Source of the DNA: Promethearchaeota archaeon
Lineage (GTDB): Archaea > Asgardarchaeota > Lokiarchaeia > Sigyniarchaeales > SOKP01
Assembly: GCA_019058425.1 (NCBI GenBank)
Contig: JAHPYZ010000046.1
Location: 1-37,856 of the forward strand
Reading direction: 5' to 3'
Length of the DNA stretch: 37,856 nucleotides
In this document: positions 8,520 to 16,930 of the stretch, in pieces
Layout: each line of letters starts with the position of its first letter
Numbering within the stretch: the stretch's first letter is position 1
Position numbers and translations under genes: made by a program
The notes under the pieces: model-generated
What the model was told of the DNA's origin: nothing
Database searches by the model: none
The model's input: only the letters and a program-made list of their open reading frames with translations

Positions 8520-9392
8520 TTGAAAAATCTTTTAGATGGAAAATATGCATTAATTACAGGTGGTGGGAGAGGAATTGGAAAAGCTGTGGCACTTGAGTAC
8601 GCTAGAAATGGTGCTAACATCGCAATTACTGCCTTAGAAGAAAATGAGTTAGTTGGAGTTGTTGATGATATCAAAAAATACGATGTGGAATGTATTAGCA
8701 TTCCTGCTGACTTGACAAATATAGAAGATATAAAATCAGTTGTAAAAGAATACTTTAAGAACTTTGATAGATGCGATATTTTACTAAACAATGCAGGGAT
8801 GTCGTATTATTGTCCCATGCTAGAAGTATCGCTAGAAAAAGCTGTAAAATTGTTTAAACTCAACCTTATTGCCTATTATGCTATAACCAAATTAATTTTA
8901 CCAAAAATGGTTGAACAGCAAAATGGAAATATTATTATGACAGCATCTGTTCATGGGAATATGTTTTTTAATCCTAATCAAGTAGCATATTCTTCCACAA
9001 AAGCAGGAGTTTCAGCAATGAATAAATGTCTTCATAATGAATTAAATCAATACAATATCCAAGTTAATGTGATTCTTCCAGGAGCAATCCAGACTAAACT
9101 ATATGAAGACAGTGCAGAACGAGGACAAATAGCACCTGAACCTATTTCTCCAGAAGCAATTGCTCCAATATATCTCTTTCTTGCAAGTGATTTATCAGCT
9201 AGACATTACAAAGGAAAGATTATAAATCAAATGTTACTTTTCGAACTTTTACCTAAAATTAAGATCAAAGTAAATGACAGAGATTTTAATATTAAAGAAA
9301 TAACGAAATCCATAAAAAGTGAATTAAGGAAAGGAGAGTATAGTTTATTACGAAAAAATCAAGAATTAATTGATTTTCTCATCAAATATTAG
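8520..9392 (+). CDS. SDR-family oxidoreductase with C-terminal extension
   Basis: A classical short-chain dehydrogenase: TGGGRGIG at residues 13-20 binds NAD(P), NNAG is at 90-93, and the catalytic set is Ser143, Tyr157 and Lys161 (YSSTK). About 60 residues after residue 230 (ELLPKIKIKVNDRDFNIKEI onward) exceed the usual roughly 250-residue family length and look like a small charged helical add-on. Start is a TTG at 8520 with no clear ribosome-binding site; translation may be coupled to the synthetase gene 23 bases upstream. It may reduce or oxidise a 3-hydroxyacyl or related substrate made by the neighbouring enzymes, but the substrate is an inference from context. Confidence 0.82.
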   Translation: MKNLLDGKYALITGGGRGIGKAVALEYARNGANIAITALEENELVGVVDDIKKYDVECISIPADLTNIEDIKSVVKEYFKNFDRCDILLNNAGMSYYCPMLEVSLEKAVKLFKLNLIAYYAITKLILPKMVEQQNGNIIMTASVHGNMFFNPNQVAYSSTKAGVSAMNKCLHNELNQYNIQVNVILPGAIQTKLYEDSAERGQIAPEPISPEAIAPIYLFLASDLSARHYKGKIINQMLLFELLPKIKIKVNDRDFNIKEITKSIKSELRKGEYSLLRKNQELIDFLIKY

Positions 9393-9523
9393 ATAGACAA
9401 TGTACGTGTGAGATAATTATGAAGGAATTTATGACGAAAATTTATTTCTTGATAGTATTGAAGATTTTTAAAGATAGAAGTTAATATTTAATTAAAAAAA
9501 AGGTAATAAGGAGTATATATAAA

Positions 9524-9757
9524 ATGACATTATGTTTTGTTCTCATGAACGTCCAAGCAGGTTTCGTTGAGCCTGTCGTCCGTGGTTTAGAAAAAATACC
9601 TGAAGTTAAAGAAAGTTTTCCAGTAACAGGGGGAATTGATATAATCGTTAAAGTCGAAGGACCAGATGTAGAAACAATCGCAAAAACAATTCTAGCAAAA
9701 ATTCACTCGCTCGAAGGAGTTAACCGAACCGAAACCCATATTGTTGTTCCTCTTTAG
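9524..9757 (+). CDS. Stand-alone Lrp/AsnC ligand-binding (RAM) domain protein
   Basis: A 77-residue protein equal to the C-terminal effector domain of Lrp/AsnC regulators without the helix-turn-helix. The beta-alpha-beta-beta-alpha-beta pattern is clear, with VTGGIDIIVKVEG in the middle and a final TETHIVVPL strand. Such stand-alone modules (SraA-like, common in archaea) form dimers or larger rings and bind amino acids; some may modify full-length Lrp partners. An AAGGAG at about 9508-9513 serves as ribosome-binding site. Its place beside amino-acid catabolic genes fits an amino-acid sensor, which is an inference. Confidence 0.85.
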   Translation: MTLCFVLMNVQAGFVEPVVRGLEKIPEVKESFPVTGGIDIIVKVEGPDVETIAKTILAKIHSLEGVNRTETHIVVPL

Positions 9758-9811
9758 AATAAGTAATAGAAAGAAAAAAATAAGAGTTAAGTAGATCTTT
9801 CTTAATATATT

Positions 9812-10582
9812 CTAGGATTCTACATTATTAGGTTCTTTTTCTATTTCATTTCTAAGAAAACTAATATTTTCTTTAAGGGTTTTTTTAATAGGGTCACCTT
9901 TTATCCCAAGATTATCTAAAATCTGAAGTGCATCTTCAAATAATTCTAATGCTTCAGGATATTGATCTTTTTTATAATACATTCCTGGAAGATTAAAGAA
10001 TTTATATGAAATGCATTGGCTAGCAGTTATCAATATCCATATGAGTATCATTATTGATAGAATCCATTCAACTAATGGATTAAATAATATTAAAAGGAAT
10101 ACCAGAACGATGCCAATAATAAAACCATAGATTGCTAAATATCTTTTAAACGCTGGACCTTTATACATTGATGATTTAGGAACTAGATACATTAAATAAC
10201 TGTAAAGAACAATATATAAAGAAGATCCAATAAAGGCAGTAGATGCAACAAAACCATGAAATGCAACAAATGCGGCAACGTATGTCTCATCTGGAATTAT
10301 TCCAACTAAAGCAATGCACATATTTGTAAAAATAGCAACTCCTGTTGCAACTCTTCTAAGATTTTCATTGATATTTACTAATTCTTTTTCTAGATAAATA
10401 TAAAAGGGTATTAATAATGAGCCAGTTACCACAAATGCAATACTGAATAATGATTTCGCTTCCATTAATCCTAATGAACTCACAGTGTGTTCTAATGGAG
10501 TATATCCTGGAGTAATTAGAGCTGTCAATGGTAACATGATTACCATAAATATAGCACCAGAAAGACCAAATATTACTTCCAT
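9812..10582 (-). CDS. DUF998-like multi-pass membrane protein with C-terminal TPR-like helix pair
   Basis: From the Met at 10582 this is about 256 residues. Six or so hydrophobic helices fill residues 5-200. The loop after the first helix, PGYTPLEHTVSSLG, matches the DUF998 signature (H-x-x-S-x-L-G). The C-terminus (YYKKDQYPEALELFEDALQI) is soluble and looks like one tetratricopeptide repeat, probably cytoplasmic. The frame extends to a GTG at 10615 with an ATG at 10606 between; the Met at 10582 leads directly into the first helix and is preferred. It is convergent with the RAM-domain gene. Function unknown. Confidence 0.68.
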   Translation of the reverse strand: MEVIFGLSGAIFMVIMLPLTALITPGYTPLEHTVSSLGLMEAKSLFSIAFVVTGSLLIPFYIYLEKELVNINENLRRVATGVAIFTNMCIALVGIIPDETYVAAFVAFHGFVASTAFIGSSLYIVLYSYLMYLVPKSSMYKGPAFKRYLAIYGFIIGIVLVFLLILFNPLVEWILSIMILIWILITASQCISYKFFNLPGMYYKKDQYPEALELFEDALQILDNLGIKGDPIKKTLKENISFLRNEIEKEPNNVES

Positions 10583-10798
10583 CCTAGATTCTCTTTTTCG
10601 TACCATTCTAAACACTTCAAATAATTATTGATGAAATTCATTTCCACTAGAATTTCACCTTATTATATCATATTTATTGTCGTGAAAATTTATTAAACTT
10701 TCACATAATATGAAACAATTAAAAAGTAAAATTTTATATTAAAAAAAATTGATATTTATAATTAATTAAAATTCCAATAATATAAATTAAGTGATACG

Positions 10799-11350
10799 AT
10801 GAGCGAAACTGGTGGAAAATTCACATTTAAGGTTGTTGTAATTGGAGATGGATTCGTAGGAAAAACTTCATTAATAAGTAAATTTACTCAAGGAGGCTTC
10901 CAAGACGAATATATCCAAACAATTGGGGCTCAATTTTCTAAATATATTGAAAAAATGGGTAACGATAGCTGTAAACTATTTTTTTGGGATATCGCAGGTC
11001 AAGATACGTTTCATTTTTTACGTCCTGCCTTTTATAAAGCAAGTCTAGCAGCAATCGTTGTATTTTCTCTTGAAGAAAATGAGCATGGTACAGAAAGCTT
11101 TAAACACGTTCTAAATTGGCAAGGAGAAATTAAAAAATTCTGTGGTGACATTCCTATTATACTATTTGGAAACAAGGTGGATTTAGTTGATGAAAAAAAT
11201 ATTGATGAAGAGAAAGTCTTAAAACTTGTAGAGAAAAAACACTTTTTTGGATATTATAAAACTTCAGCTAAAACAGGGCAAGGTGTATATGACGCTTTTC
11301 AAGCGATAATTAAAGAATTATATTCTAAATATAAAGAAATCCCTGTTTAA
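10799..11350 (+). CDS. Rab/Ras-like small GTPase
   Basis: A 183-residue single-domain GTPase with all G motifs: G1 GDGFVGKT at 16-23, switch-I Thr41, G3 DIAGQ at 64-68 with the catalytic Gln, G4 NKVD at 125-128 and G5 TSAKTG at 155-160. Spacing is that of Rab/Ras rather than Arf. The C-terminus ends KYKEIPV with no prenylation cysteine, so membrane attachment, if any, is through partners. AGTGAT at 10790-10795 before the ATG at 10799 resembles the GGTGAT ribosome-binding site. It stands alone between a divergent membrane-protein gene and the DUF3160 gene. Asgard archaea carry many such proteins; the process served here is unknown. Confidence 0.92.
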   Translation: MSETGGKFTFKVVVIGDGFVGKTSLISKFTQGGFQDEYIQTIGAQFSKYIEKMGNDSCKLFFWDIAGQDTFHFLRPAFYKASLAAIVVFSLEENEHGTESFKHVLNWQGEIKKFCGDIPIILFGNKVDLVDEKNIDEEKVLKLVEKKHFFGYYKTSAKTGQGVYDAFQAIIKELYSKYKEIPV

Positions 11351-11511
11351 TTATTATTCCTATAATTAAGAAGTTAATAGGAACAGATCTTACTCTTACT
11401 CTAGAATCTGATTAGTATTTATCGAGAAATATTTTTAAAATCTTTTTATTTTAATTTTTTTAAGTAGAAATATGTTCTTAATATTGTAAACGACTGTATT
11501 AAATCCCATAA

Positions 11512-11519
11512 TATTTATA
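11512..11519 (+). promoter_or_regulatory. TATA-box-like element of the DUF3160 gene
   Basis: ATTTATAT lies about 36 bases before the ATG at 11552, giving a short leader of about ten bases. The placement argues against the TTG at 11528 as start. Confidence 0.35.
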
Positions 11520-11551
11520 TAGTTAGTTTGCGAAATTTATTTTTAGAAAAA

Positions 11552-13888
11552 ATGAATCAAAAAAAAAAATCCCTGTTTATAATAGCAATTAGTATCTCAT
11601 TGATTATGGGATCCATTCCAATGTTAGTTTTCAATATCTCCTTTACTAATAATCAGCGAGATTTGGAAGAATTGATATACCCAAGCACAGATAATCCATA
11701 TTATACATATTTTCCTTACTATAGCGATGGGAACCTTCCCAACTATACTCCCCAATATAATACTGAATTAAAAAATGCATCATTCTATTTCAATCTCATA
11801 AATCAAGCGTTTCAATTAACATTAGAAGAAATAGAGTTGTTAGAACAGAATAAATTCGTTGTTTTAAATAGGATGGGGACTGACGATCTTGTAGACGCAT
11901 ATTGCTATTATTGGTGGAAGGATCTTCCAATATTTATTACAACAGATACAATTTTACATGTTTGGCATCTTATTTTTGATAAAGTTTTGGAAAAAACAGA
12001 GGAAGATATCTTTTTTCCATTATTAAATGCTTTAATAATTGAAAGTATTAAAAATATGAAGAATAATCTCCTTTTAGAAGCTCATACTATTATATATTTC
12101 AACGTTGCTTTGAAAATCATTGATTCTGGTTTAACTTTAGATCTTCCTATTGAAATTGAACAAGCATCTGAAGTTCTTTATAATTCAATAATGAGTCTAT
12201 CTCAACCTGTCTATGCAGGATTAACAAAACGTTTTATTGATGATTATAGTCAATATAAACCAAGAGGACATTATACGAAGTCAGAAACATTAGAGAAATA
12301 TTTTAGATTATACAAATGGCTCGCGAGAATCCCGTTTTTCTTTGATGATTATATAGGTTATTCTCTCCTTCAAATATCCCCAGAGTCTATGATAAAGTCA
12401 GCATTAGAAGTTACTTGGATATTGAAAAATACGACAATAAATTACTTAAATAACCAAATTTCTGGATTTGAGATTTGGGATACAATAATGGATTTTTTAT
12501 ATGTAATTATGGGCCCTCCTAATTCAATAACCCCAAAAGACATTGATTTTCATTGCTCTAAAATGATTGGCAATAATTGGAACCTTAATGAAATTAATGA
12601 AGAAATAATGAATCAAGTTCAAAATGATGTACTTAACGATGAGCTTATCCCTGAACCTGATTTTCCATTTTATGTTGATATTTTAGCATATGGTTTTAAG
12701 TCTCCTAAAACTTTTACTTTGTTTGGGGAAATAGAAACTGTAGATGGATATGCATTTCAAAGTGTTGTTCACCCTAATATCAATGAAAGGTTATTACCTC
12801 ATGGACTTGATTTTGCATATACATGTCTTGAATCTAATCACTCATTGGAATTATTGAAAGGAGAATATCCAAATGAGTTCATTGATTTTCCTGAATATGA
12901 GGAAGTTTTGGAAGAAACAAAAGAAGAAGTTAATCTATTAAAACTAACAAAAAATGAAACTCTACAATGGAATTGGATTGAATCTTTAAAATCTCTAGCT
13001 GTAGATGTTCCGGAATGCAATGAACCTATAATTCTTCCGGAATTTATGAACTCGACAGCCTGGATGGATGAAAAACTTACAACCATAATGGGTTCATATA
13101 CTCAACTAAGACATGACACCATATTATACACTAAACAATCATATACTGGAATAATTTGTTCAACTCCGACTGCTTTTGTTGAACCTTATCCAGATTTTTA
13201 TCATTCATTAGGGATGTTAAGTCAGATATATAAAAATTCATTTGAATCACTCTGTCAAGTAGGATACAATTTTATCTCAGGATTTTTTAACTTTTTGAGA
13301 TTCTTGGATACTTTCACTTATATTTGTTTTAGGTTAGAAGATATTTCAATTAAAGAATTATGTCAACTTCCTTTAACAATTGAAGATAAAACATTCATTA
13401 CTTCAATATATCATGAAGAACATCCTGATGATTATTGTGGGGCGCCTACTTATGCAAGAGGATGGCTTCCTTATTTACTCACTAATTTTCATTATGCTTA
13501 TTATGAGGTGGACTCTATTCCAAACTCTAGAGCGACATTAATAGCAGATATCCATACAGACACCAATTATGGGGATGTTTTACATTTTTCTACAGGATTT
13601 TTAGAACATATTATTGCTTACGTTCCTAGCTGGGAAGGACATGAAATTCCTGTCGTTGGTCCTGTTTTTTCCTTTTTTGAATTTCCTGCACCTGATTATA
13701 ATCGGTTAACAGATGAAGAATGGCGAGGGATTCTTGCATTATGGCTTAATGAAGATGATGTGGGGTCTCATGACTTTTCTCTTATCCAAAGAGGATTCTG
13801 GGCAGAGAATTATATGGTATCAACTAGTATCACTAACAGTATAATTTATTATGATGAATTTGATTATGATCCTCCAACGTGGTTTTAG
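11552..13888 (+). CDS. Exported DUF3160-family protein
   Basis: A protein of about 778 residues from the ATG at 11552. The N-terminus MNQKKKSLFIIAISISLIMG is a signal peptide or membrane anchor, so the bulk should be outside the cell. The body shows the DUF3160 pattern: LTLEEIELLEQNKFVVL, then the KDLPIFITTDTILHVWHLIFDK segment in which an H-x-x-H-like stretch is typical. The frame extends to a TTG at 11528, but a TATA-like ATTTATAT at 11512-11519 would start transcription near 11540, after that TTG, so the ATG is preferred. DUF3160 has no established function. There are no cysteine-rich or sorting-signal features at the C-terminus. Confidence 0.8.
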   Translation: MNQKKKSLFIIAISISLIMGSIPMLVFNISFTNNQRDLEELIYPSTDNPYYTYFPYYSDGNLPNYTPQYNTELKNASFYFNLINQAFQLTLEEIELLEQNKFVVLNRMGTDDLVDAYCYYWWKDLPIFITTDTILHVWHLIFDKVLEKTEEDIFFPLLNALIIESIKNMKNNLLLEAHTIIYFNVALKIIDSGLTLDLPIEIEQASEVLYNSIMSLSQPVYAGLTKRFIDDYSQYKPRGHYTKSETLEKYFRLYKWLARIPFFFDDYIGYSLLQISPESMIKSALEVTWILKNTTINYLNNQISGFEIWDTIMDFLYVIMGPPNSITPKDIDFHCSKMIGNNWNLNEINEEIMNQVQNDVLNDELIPEPDFPFYVDILAYGFKSPKTFTLFGEIETVDGYAFQSVVHPNINERLLPHGLDFAYTCLESNHSLELLKGEYPNEFIDFPEYEEVLEETKEEVNLLKLTKNETLQWNWIESLKSLAVDVPECNEPIILPEFMNSTAWMDEKLTTIMGSYTQLRHDTILYTKQSYTGIICSTPTAFVEPYPDFYHSLGMLSQIYKNSFESLCQVGYNFISGFFNFLRFLDTFTYICFRLEDISIKELCQLPLTIEDKTFITSIYHEEHPDDYCGAPTYARGWLPYLLTNFHYAYYEVDSIPNSRATLIADIHTDTNYGDVLHFSTGFLEHIIAYVPSWEGHEIPVVGPVFSFFEFPAPDYNRLTDEEWRGILALWLNEDDVGSHDFSLIQRGFWAENYMVSTSITNSIIYYDEFDYDPPTWF

Positions 13889-13959
13889 CATCTGATATAC
13901 TATTTTATAATCAATTGTAGCTAAAACGTACTAATTTTTATTTTTAGCCGACCGTTTTT

Positions 13960-14544
13960 CTAGTATATCTTTAGTATTATATCATCTAAGTCTCTTTTTG
14001 GTACATGCATATTTCCTTTATTATCCTTCCAATAATTAAATGAATCTTCATAGGACTCCATTGTAGATTCTTCATCTGGATAACCTAAACTTACTACATG
14101 AGTTATCTCATAATTTTTAGGAATTTTAAGTAATTCTCTAATCCCATCTCTATCAATAGCACCCATCCAACAACATCCTATTCCAAAATTCGTTGCCCCA
14201 AGCAAAATATTCTCAACAGCAGCACCAACATCAAAATAAACATAGGTATTTTTTATCTTTTTATTTATTAAAACAATAATATAAGAAGTTGGTTCCCTAC
14301 CTTTTTCTGGAGTTCTTTGTTCCTCTGGTAATGAAGAAGCCCATCTTACTAAGGGGAATAATTTCTTCCTAATTTCGGCATTTTGAACAATAATAAATTC
14401 AAGAGCTTGAATATTGCGAGCCATAGGAGCTATGCGAGCATAATCAATTAATTTCTTTAAAAGATCCAATGATATTGGATCTTTTTTAAATCTCCTGATT
14501 GTTCTTCTCTTATATATTATTTCTTCTAATTCCAAATTTATCAC
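13960..14544 (-). CDS. Nitroreductase-family flavoprotein
   Basis: A 194-residue FMN enzyme of the nitroreductase superfamily. The N-terminal YKRRTIRRFKKDPIS carries the FMN-phosphate Arg pair, APMARN corresponds to the usual AP-S-x-x-N stretch, and GAAVENILLGATNFGIGCCWMG is the second half of the flavin site. Family members reduce quinones, flavins, nitro groups or enones with NAD(P)H. The GTG at 14544 directly abuts the TGA of the upstream longin-GTPase gene (TGAGTG), so the two are translationally linked. AGTGAT just inside could instead serve a TTG at 14535. The pairing with a GTPase has no known functional sense. Confidence 0.85.
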   Translation of the reverse strand: MINLELEEIIYKRRTIRRFKKDPISLDLLKKLIDYARIAPMARNIQALEFIIVQNAEIRKKLFPLVRWASSLPEEQRTPEKGREPTSYIIVLINKKIKNTYVYFDVGAAVENILLGATNFGIGCCWMGAIDRDGIRELLKIPKNYEITHVVSLGYPDEESTMESYEDSFNYWKDNKGNMHVPKRDLDDIILKIY

Positions 14545-15594
14545 TCAATTATCTTTACTTAAATTTACTAAACTCTGTGCCAATTTGTAAAAGCTCTCTT
14601 CTACATTTTTACCAGTTAACGCAGATGTTTCTAAATATTCTAAGTTGAGCTCTTTTGCGATTTTGAATGCTTCTTCAAATGTAATATTTCTTTCAGAGGC
14701 TAAATCTTCTTTATTTCCTAAAATAAAACCAGTAATCATTTCTTTAGAAGGAACAATATTTTTAGTAATGTCATTATACCAATTTTGAATGCTTTCAAAA
14801 GATTTACGATTTGTTAAATCAAATATGAAAATGACTCCTTCAAGTCCCTTATAGAAATGACGCCTCATAAGCTCGAATTTACTTTGTCCAGCAATATCCC
14901 AAAGAATCAAATTAACATGATCCTCTTGTAGTTGAAGACTTTTTTCTGAAATTGACACACCTAGCGTTGGAATATATGTTTGCATAAAAGCGTGATCAGT
15001 AAAACGTAAAATTGTGCTTGTTTTACCAACTCCAGGATCACCGCATACAACAATTTTATAGTTATATCCTAATTTTTTTTCTCCCAGTTTTTTTTCTTCA
15101 GGAAAGGCTTCTGCTTCAGAGAGTTTTTTTTCTTTATTACGTAGGTCCTCTAAAACTTCTGTAATCTTAATTTTTAAATTGGTAAGCTCAATATAAATTT
15201 CATCAGAATTAGCTTTTCTAGTTTCTAATTCAATTATTTTTTGAGCGGTATCAGCAAATGCCGACTCAAGATAATTGATATATTTATAGAAAATAAGGTC
15301 ATAAGCTTCATTGAATAAAACAGTGATAGATGATATTGCGGCTTCCCCCCTTTTAGTTAGATCAGGGCGTTCTATATATTTAATAATACCCTTTAAATTG
15401 AACATTGGGAATGGAATTATAACTAAAGATTGAGGAATAATCCCTTGATCAGTTGAGAGAATAGTAATTGATTTAATACTAACAGACATTCGAATATTAT
15501 CATCTAAATCAACTGGATCCCATAAAAAAGGTTGTGGGCCAATTTCTTCATTTAATAACGTATAAACTATTGAGTTGATTATCTTTTCTGGCAT
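14545..15594 (-). CDS. Longin-like module fused to a Rab-like GTPase (copy A)
   Basis: A 349-residue fusion. Residues 1-120 form an alpha/beta module of longin/roadblock type with signatures EEIGPQPFLWDP (17-27) and LVIIPFPMFNLKGIIKY (57-73). A charged helical linker (about 115-165) ends in SEAEAFPE. The G domain follows with G1 GDPGVGKT at 185-192, G3 DIAGQ at 233-237, G4 NKED at 294-297 and G5 TSALTG at 323-328. All catalytic motifs are intact, including the Gln. No membrane segment or prenylation cysteine is present. It is a close paralogue of the next gene upstream, and the nitroreductase gene follows without gap. The longin-like call is from pattern and needs a structure model. Confidence 0.85.
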   Translation of the reverse strand: MPEKIINSIVYTLLNEEIGPQPFLWDPVDLDDNIRMSVSIKSITILSTDQGIIPQSLVIIPFPMFNLKGIIKYIERPDLTKRGEAAISSITVLFNEAYDLIFYKYINYLESAFADTAQKIIELETRKANSDEIYIELTNLKIKITEVLEDLRNKEKKLSEAEAFPEEKKLGEKKLGYNYKIVVCGDPGVGKTSTILRFTDHAFMQTYIPTLGVSISEKSLQLQEDHVNLILWDIAGQSKFELMRRHFYKGLEGVIFIFDLTNRKSFESIQNWYNDITKNIVPSKEMITGFILGNKEDLASERNITFEEAFKIAKELNLEYLETSALTGKNVEESFYKLAQSLVNLSKDN

Positions 15595-15712
15595 TGCGGA
15601 CTTAAAGCGATATGATAATTAGGTAAAAATTCAATGTTTTATTTGACTATCTTCTATAAATTATAAAATTCAAAAATTATAAAATCTTGTGAATTTGAAT
15701 GTTTTACATACT

Positions 15713-15748
15713 AAAAATTAAAAATTCGTGAAACACCTCTTTCACGAA
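15713..15748 (-). terminator. Hairpin plus T-run behind longin-GTPase copy B
   Basis: The arms TTCGTGAAA (15725-15733) and TTTCACGAA (15740-15748) are perfect 9-base complements around CACCTC. Read on the minus strand, the hairpin begins 15 bases after the GTPase stop and is followed by TTTTTAATTTTTAG. This looks like a bacterial-type intrinsic terminator; archaeal polymerases mainly need the T-run. A role in RNA stability or as an operator for copy A cannot be excluded. Confidence 0.55.
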
Positions 15749-15763
15749 AATAATAATAGACAA

Positions 15764-16807
15764 TTATAAACGCGATTTATATAATAATGAGGCAATTGTA
15801 GAAAAAGCATAATTTACATTTTCACCTTGGAGTGCTGAAGTTTCTATGAATCCTAAATTTAATTTACTTGCTAAATTATTCGCATCACTTTCTGTTACAA
15901 TTCTTTGCTCTGTTAAGTCGTTTTTATTTCCAATAACAAAACCAATTAGCTCATCAGAGCGACCCTTTAATTGTTGACGGACATCTGAGAACCATTTAGG
16001 AATGCTATTAAAGGTCTCATTTCGGGTCAAATCAAAAACTAAAAATACAGCATCTGAACCACGATAAAATTGTTGCCTCATAGTTTCAAATTTAACCTGT
16101 CCTCCAATATCCCATAAAGTCAACTGTACAACTGCATCTTCAACCTTAAAGATTTTATTAGTTACATGAACACCAAGAGTAGGTACGTATGATCTTCTAA
16201 AAGCATTACCAGTATATCTTAATATTAGTGAAGTTTTACCTACGTTGGGGTCACCAACAATTATTATCTTAAATTGATAATCAATCGAACTTCGATCTGT
16301 AATTTGTTGTTCAGGAAATGCCTCACTTTCTTGCTGAGATATCTCTTGGGCCTTTAATTCTTCCAACAGCGCAGATATATTAAATTCAAGATGTTCAAGT
16401 ATATTCGAGTACTCCTCTAGTGATGCTTTTTTTTTTTCTAAATTTATTATTTCTGGAGTAAGGTTATTGAAAGGAATAGATAGATCATTTATGTATTTAT
16501 AAAAGATTACATCATCAATTTCTTGGAATAATAATACAAGAGCAGCTTGACCGATGTTTCCTCGTCTTGACGAATCCTCCCATTTAAGATATTTAACCAT
16601 CCCCTTTAAATTCTTCGATGGAAAGGGGAGGATTACTAATGATTCGGGAACATGTCCATCTTCACCCGAAAGGATTGTTAATGCTTTAATGCTTATGTGA
16701 ATTAAATCCATTTGTGTGAATGTGTTAGGAAACCATGCTACAGGATTAGGACCTAGCTCATCATTCATTTCTACGTATAAAATCCCTTGAATTATTCCTG
16801 GCTTCAT
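15764..16807 (-). CDS. Longin-like module fused to a Rab-like GTPase (copy B)
   Basis: A 347-residue protein aligned almost without gaps to copy A downstream. The N-terminal module has DELGPNPVAWFP (16-27) and LVILPFPSKNLKGMVKY (57-73). The helical linker ends in ESEAFPE. The G domain has G1 GDPNVGKT at 185-192, G3 DIGGQ at 233-237, G4 NKND at 294-297 and G5 TSALQG at 323-328. Motif positions equal those of copy A, so both come from a tandem duplication and have since diverged. G3 DIGGQ recalls Arf/Rag forms, though the spacing remains Rab-like. A 169-base gap with a terminator-like hairpin separates the copies, so each may have its own promoter. Confidence 0.85.
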   Translation of the reverse strand: MKPGIIQGILYVEMNDELGPNPVAWFPNTFTQMDLIHISIKALTILSGEDGHVPESLVILPFPSKNLKGMVKYLKWEDSSRRGNIGQAALVLLFQEIDDVIFYKYINDLSIPFNNLTPEIINLEKKKASLEEYSNILEHLEFNISALLEELKAQEISQQESEAFPEQQITDRSSIDYQFKIIIVGDPNVGKTSLILRYTGNAFRRSYVPTLGVHVTNKIFKVEDAVVQLTLWDIGGQVKFETMRQQFYRGSDAVFLVFDLTRNETFNSIPKWFSDVRQQLKGRSDELIGFVIGNKNDLTEQRIVTESDANNLASKLNLGFIETSALQGENVNYAFSTIASLLYKSRL

Positions 16808-16930
16808 AATTTTTGAAAGGACCTCTCAATGAAATAATAAAGTAATGATAAGCTGTAAATATTTCGTTTTTAACTAATAATATTTTTTTCCTATATAAAT
16901 TTTAATTGATGATAAAAAAAGAGATTTAGG

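Noticed and set aside
9766..9806. AGAAAG...CTTTCT repeat in the convergent spacer after the RAM-domain gene
   Set aside because: The arms are six bases with a long loop and low complexity, expected by chance.
11357..11383. Inverted repeat TTCCTAT...ATAGGAA behind the Rab-like GTPase as a terminator
   Set aside because: The loop is 13 bases, the stem only 7, and no T-run follows. It may be chance in AT-rich DNA.
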